The notes under the pieces are model-generated. The model saw nothing but the letters and a program-made list of their open reading frames with translations. It did not search any database and was not told where the DNA came from. From NCBI GenBank assembly GCA_963070105.1, contig OY718805.1:2440001-2504000 (forward strand): a stretch of 64,000 nt of DNA, written 5' to 3'. Shown here piece by piece: positions 63,301-64,000 of the stretch. The number at the start of each line of letters is the position of its first letter. The stretch's first letter is position 1. Origin of the DNA: Litomosoides sigmodontis (Eukaryota; Nematoda; Chromadorea; Rhabditida; Onchocercidae). Position numbers and translations under genes: made by a program.

Positions 63301-64000
63301 GATGGCAGTGTGAAAATGATTGCGCAATTTTTGCCAAAACTTCAACAGCTTCATGTTTTTGTCAGTCGTTGTTACGAAGTATTCCGTAATATCATTTGTC
63401 AACTGCATGCTTTTTTCATCCTAAAGTAAGTCTTAGTTCATGCCTAATTTCAGTTTGAAAACATTTTTGTTTACTAAGCAAAGAAATTGCAAAAATTTCT
63501 GAATACAGAACTAGCGAAATTGTTTTTCACTTTTTGTACATTCGTCATTGTATTTCTAGGAGTAGTATTTTGGAGCGAGCTCAAGATAGGAAGTTGATGA
63601 GGATGTGGCGTTCACTTGGATTACTATTGTCTGTTTTGATTTCACTTGATGAAATTATTCGTCAACAGTCCACTTTACAGCAACACTGGCAATCATATTA
63701 TAGGTAGCAACTAATTTTTTGCGATTTCAATGGAAAGAATTATTTTTAAAGTGGATGCCATTATTTCTTATACAGATTTGACAATCATCAAAATCGGTTT
63801 GATGGAAATGACCTAGATAAGGTGATCTGAAGCTCAAGAAAGTTAGATAGCAGTTGAGGAAATTAGAATTAAGAAATAATAATAGATGCATGTCTGCATT
63901 ATTATTAGATTGCTAATACTCCGTTATATTTTTTATTTTATAAAACTGAACTACAAGAGTAACTCTTTGATGCCATCTGAATCAGTTCAATAGCTCGAAA
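57395..64000 (+). CDS. WASHC4: WASH complex subunit 4 (SWIP), 5' part, runs off the window
   Basis: Subunit of the endosomal WASH complex that activates Arp2/3 for actin-dependent sorting. Exons seen: 57395-57413, 57665-57768, 62937-63108, 63278-63425, 63560-63703, 63776-63821; the reading phase is kept across all, giving about 211 codons before the right edge. Human SWIP is about 1170 aa, so most of the gene lies outside. Matches to the family: GNAVVDKCIITFSTLIMEVD (human [20 protein letters not shown]), LYSALIVYGED, MIAQFLPKLQQLHVFVSRCY then EVFRNIICQLHAF, and LGLLLSVLISLDEIIRQQST (human [20 protein letters not shown]). The first two exons are less certain: they join in frame over a 5.2 kb intron that contains an opposite-strand kinase gene, and MQLKNSYFYDLGPRVSEL fits the human segment before the first strong match. 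ATG choice is tentative. Confidence 0.85.
58465..61324 (-). CDS. TSSK-like serine/threonine protein kinase
   Basis: Belongs to the testis-specific serine kinase (TSSK) branch of CAMK kinases, expanded in nematodes and usually sperm-enriched (family knowledge). Exons, minus strand: 61324-61166, 60972-60826, 60334-60155, 59747-59562, 59109-59006, 58675-58465; 328 aa. Motifs: P-loop LGYGRYSKV, VAIK-type IAIKIIDTRK, FLPREVHIWKHLRHPNLV, hinge MELAEKGDL, catalytic HRDLKLENILL, DFGFCRE, TFCGSKSYSAPEILLGQ, DIWSLGVVAFVLLTNRMPYD and RPDIQQ. All key catalytic residues are present, so it should be active. The activation-loop splice is ambiguous between two in-frame choices (59562/59109 or 59542/59086). 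A 60-residue N-terminal basic extension precedes the kinase domain. The gene sits entirely inside an intron of WASHC4 on the other strand. The end VR-stop directly after RPDIQQ could hide a further short exon. Confidence 0.9.
61325..62936. other. Intron of WASHC4; also 5' flank of nested kinase
   Basis: 1.6 kb containing no supported exon on either strand. Overlapping open frames at 61480-61740 (-) and 61496-61684 (+) mirror each other and lack family resemblance. The kinase promoter should lie in the left part of this stretch. Confidence 0.5.
61735..61930. repeat. AAT/ATT-rich low-complexity tract
   Basis: Dense AATAAT and TTATTA words in the long WASHC4 intron, upstream of the kinase gene. 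No coding or family signal. Confidence 0.7.

Noticed and set aside
1..64000. tRNA, rRNA, CRISPR, insertion sequences, viral or Wolbachia-derived inserts
   Set aside because: I looked for compact RNA gene motifs, regular spaced repeats, transposase-like or bacterial-type uninterrupted genes and saw none; every supported gene has nematode-style introns.

Overview
The window is AT-rich nuclear DNA with short-to-medium spliceosomal introns, nematode-style TTTCAG 3' splice sites and a cuticle collagen gene. It is best read as a clade III (spirurid, probably filarial) nematode chromosome or contig. I found no plasmid, phage, transposon, CRISPR, rRNA or tRNA signal. Nearly every gene is broken into many exons, so I rebuilt each one by hand from splice donors and acceptors, reading phase and alignment to remembered families. 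Exon coordinates are in the entries. No transcript data were available.

Layout. 1-1720: no gene seen. 1721-3812 (+): a BLI-4-type-processed cuticle collagen. 3813-7652: intergenic. 7653-9960 (-): a YIPF1/2 Golgi membrane protein. 11831-14375 (-): ZRANB2, an SR-like splicing factor. 14376-15714: a divergent promoter region. 15715-25065 (+): a large K-Cl cotransporter (SLC12/KCC) in about 22 exons. From 26222 to 56556 six well-supported genes all run on the + strand: PIGM (GPI mannosyltransferase I), DPH5 (diphthamide synthesis), a 612-aa protein with a degenerate SGNH-hydrolase-like domain, an Eip71CD-type MsrA, TSN-1/SND1 and the 40S maturation factor TSR1. 57395 to the right edge (+): the 5' part of WASHC4/SWIP. 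One WASHC4 intron of about 5.2 kb holds a complete TSSK-like protein kinase on the opposite strand (58465-61324).

How the genes fit together. Most are housekeeping genes for translation and RNA (ZRANB2, DPH5, TSN-1, TSR1), secretory or endosomal membranes (YIPF1, PIGM, WASHC4), ion balance (KCC), redox repair (MsrA) and cuticle (collagen). Several + strand genes have a strong 3' splice acceptor 3-50 bases upstream of the start codon with no obvious upstream exon. That is the pattern expected for spliced-leader trans-splicing and possibly operons.

The points most worth a second look are the SGNH pseudo-enzyme-like gene, the antisense kinase nested in WASHC4, the GC-AG introns in TSN-1 and TSR1 (with a possible third in ZRANB2), a 15-base microexon in TSN-1, and the basic C-terminal tail on the collagen.
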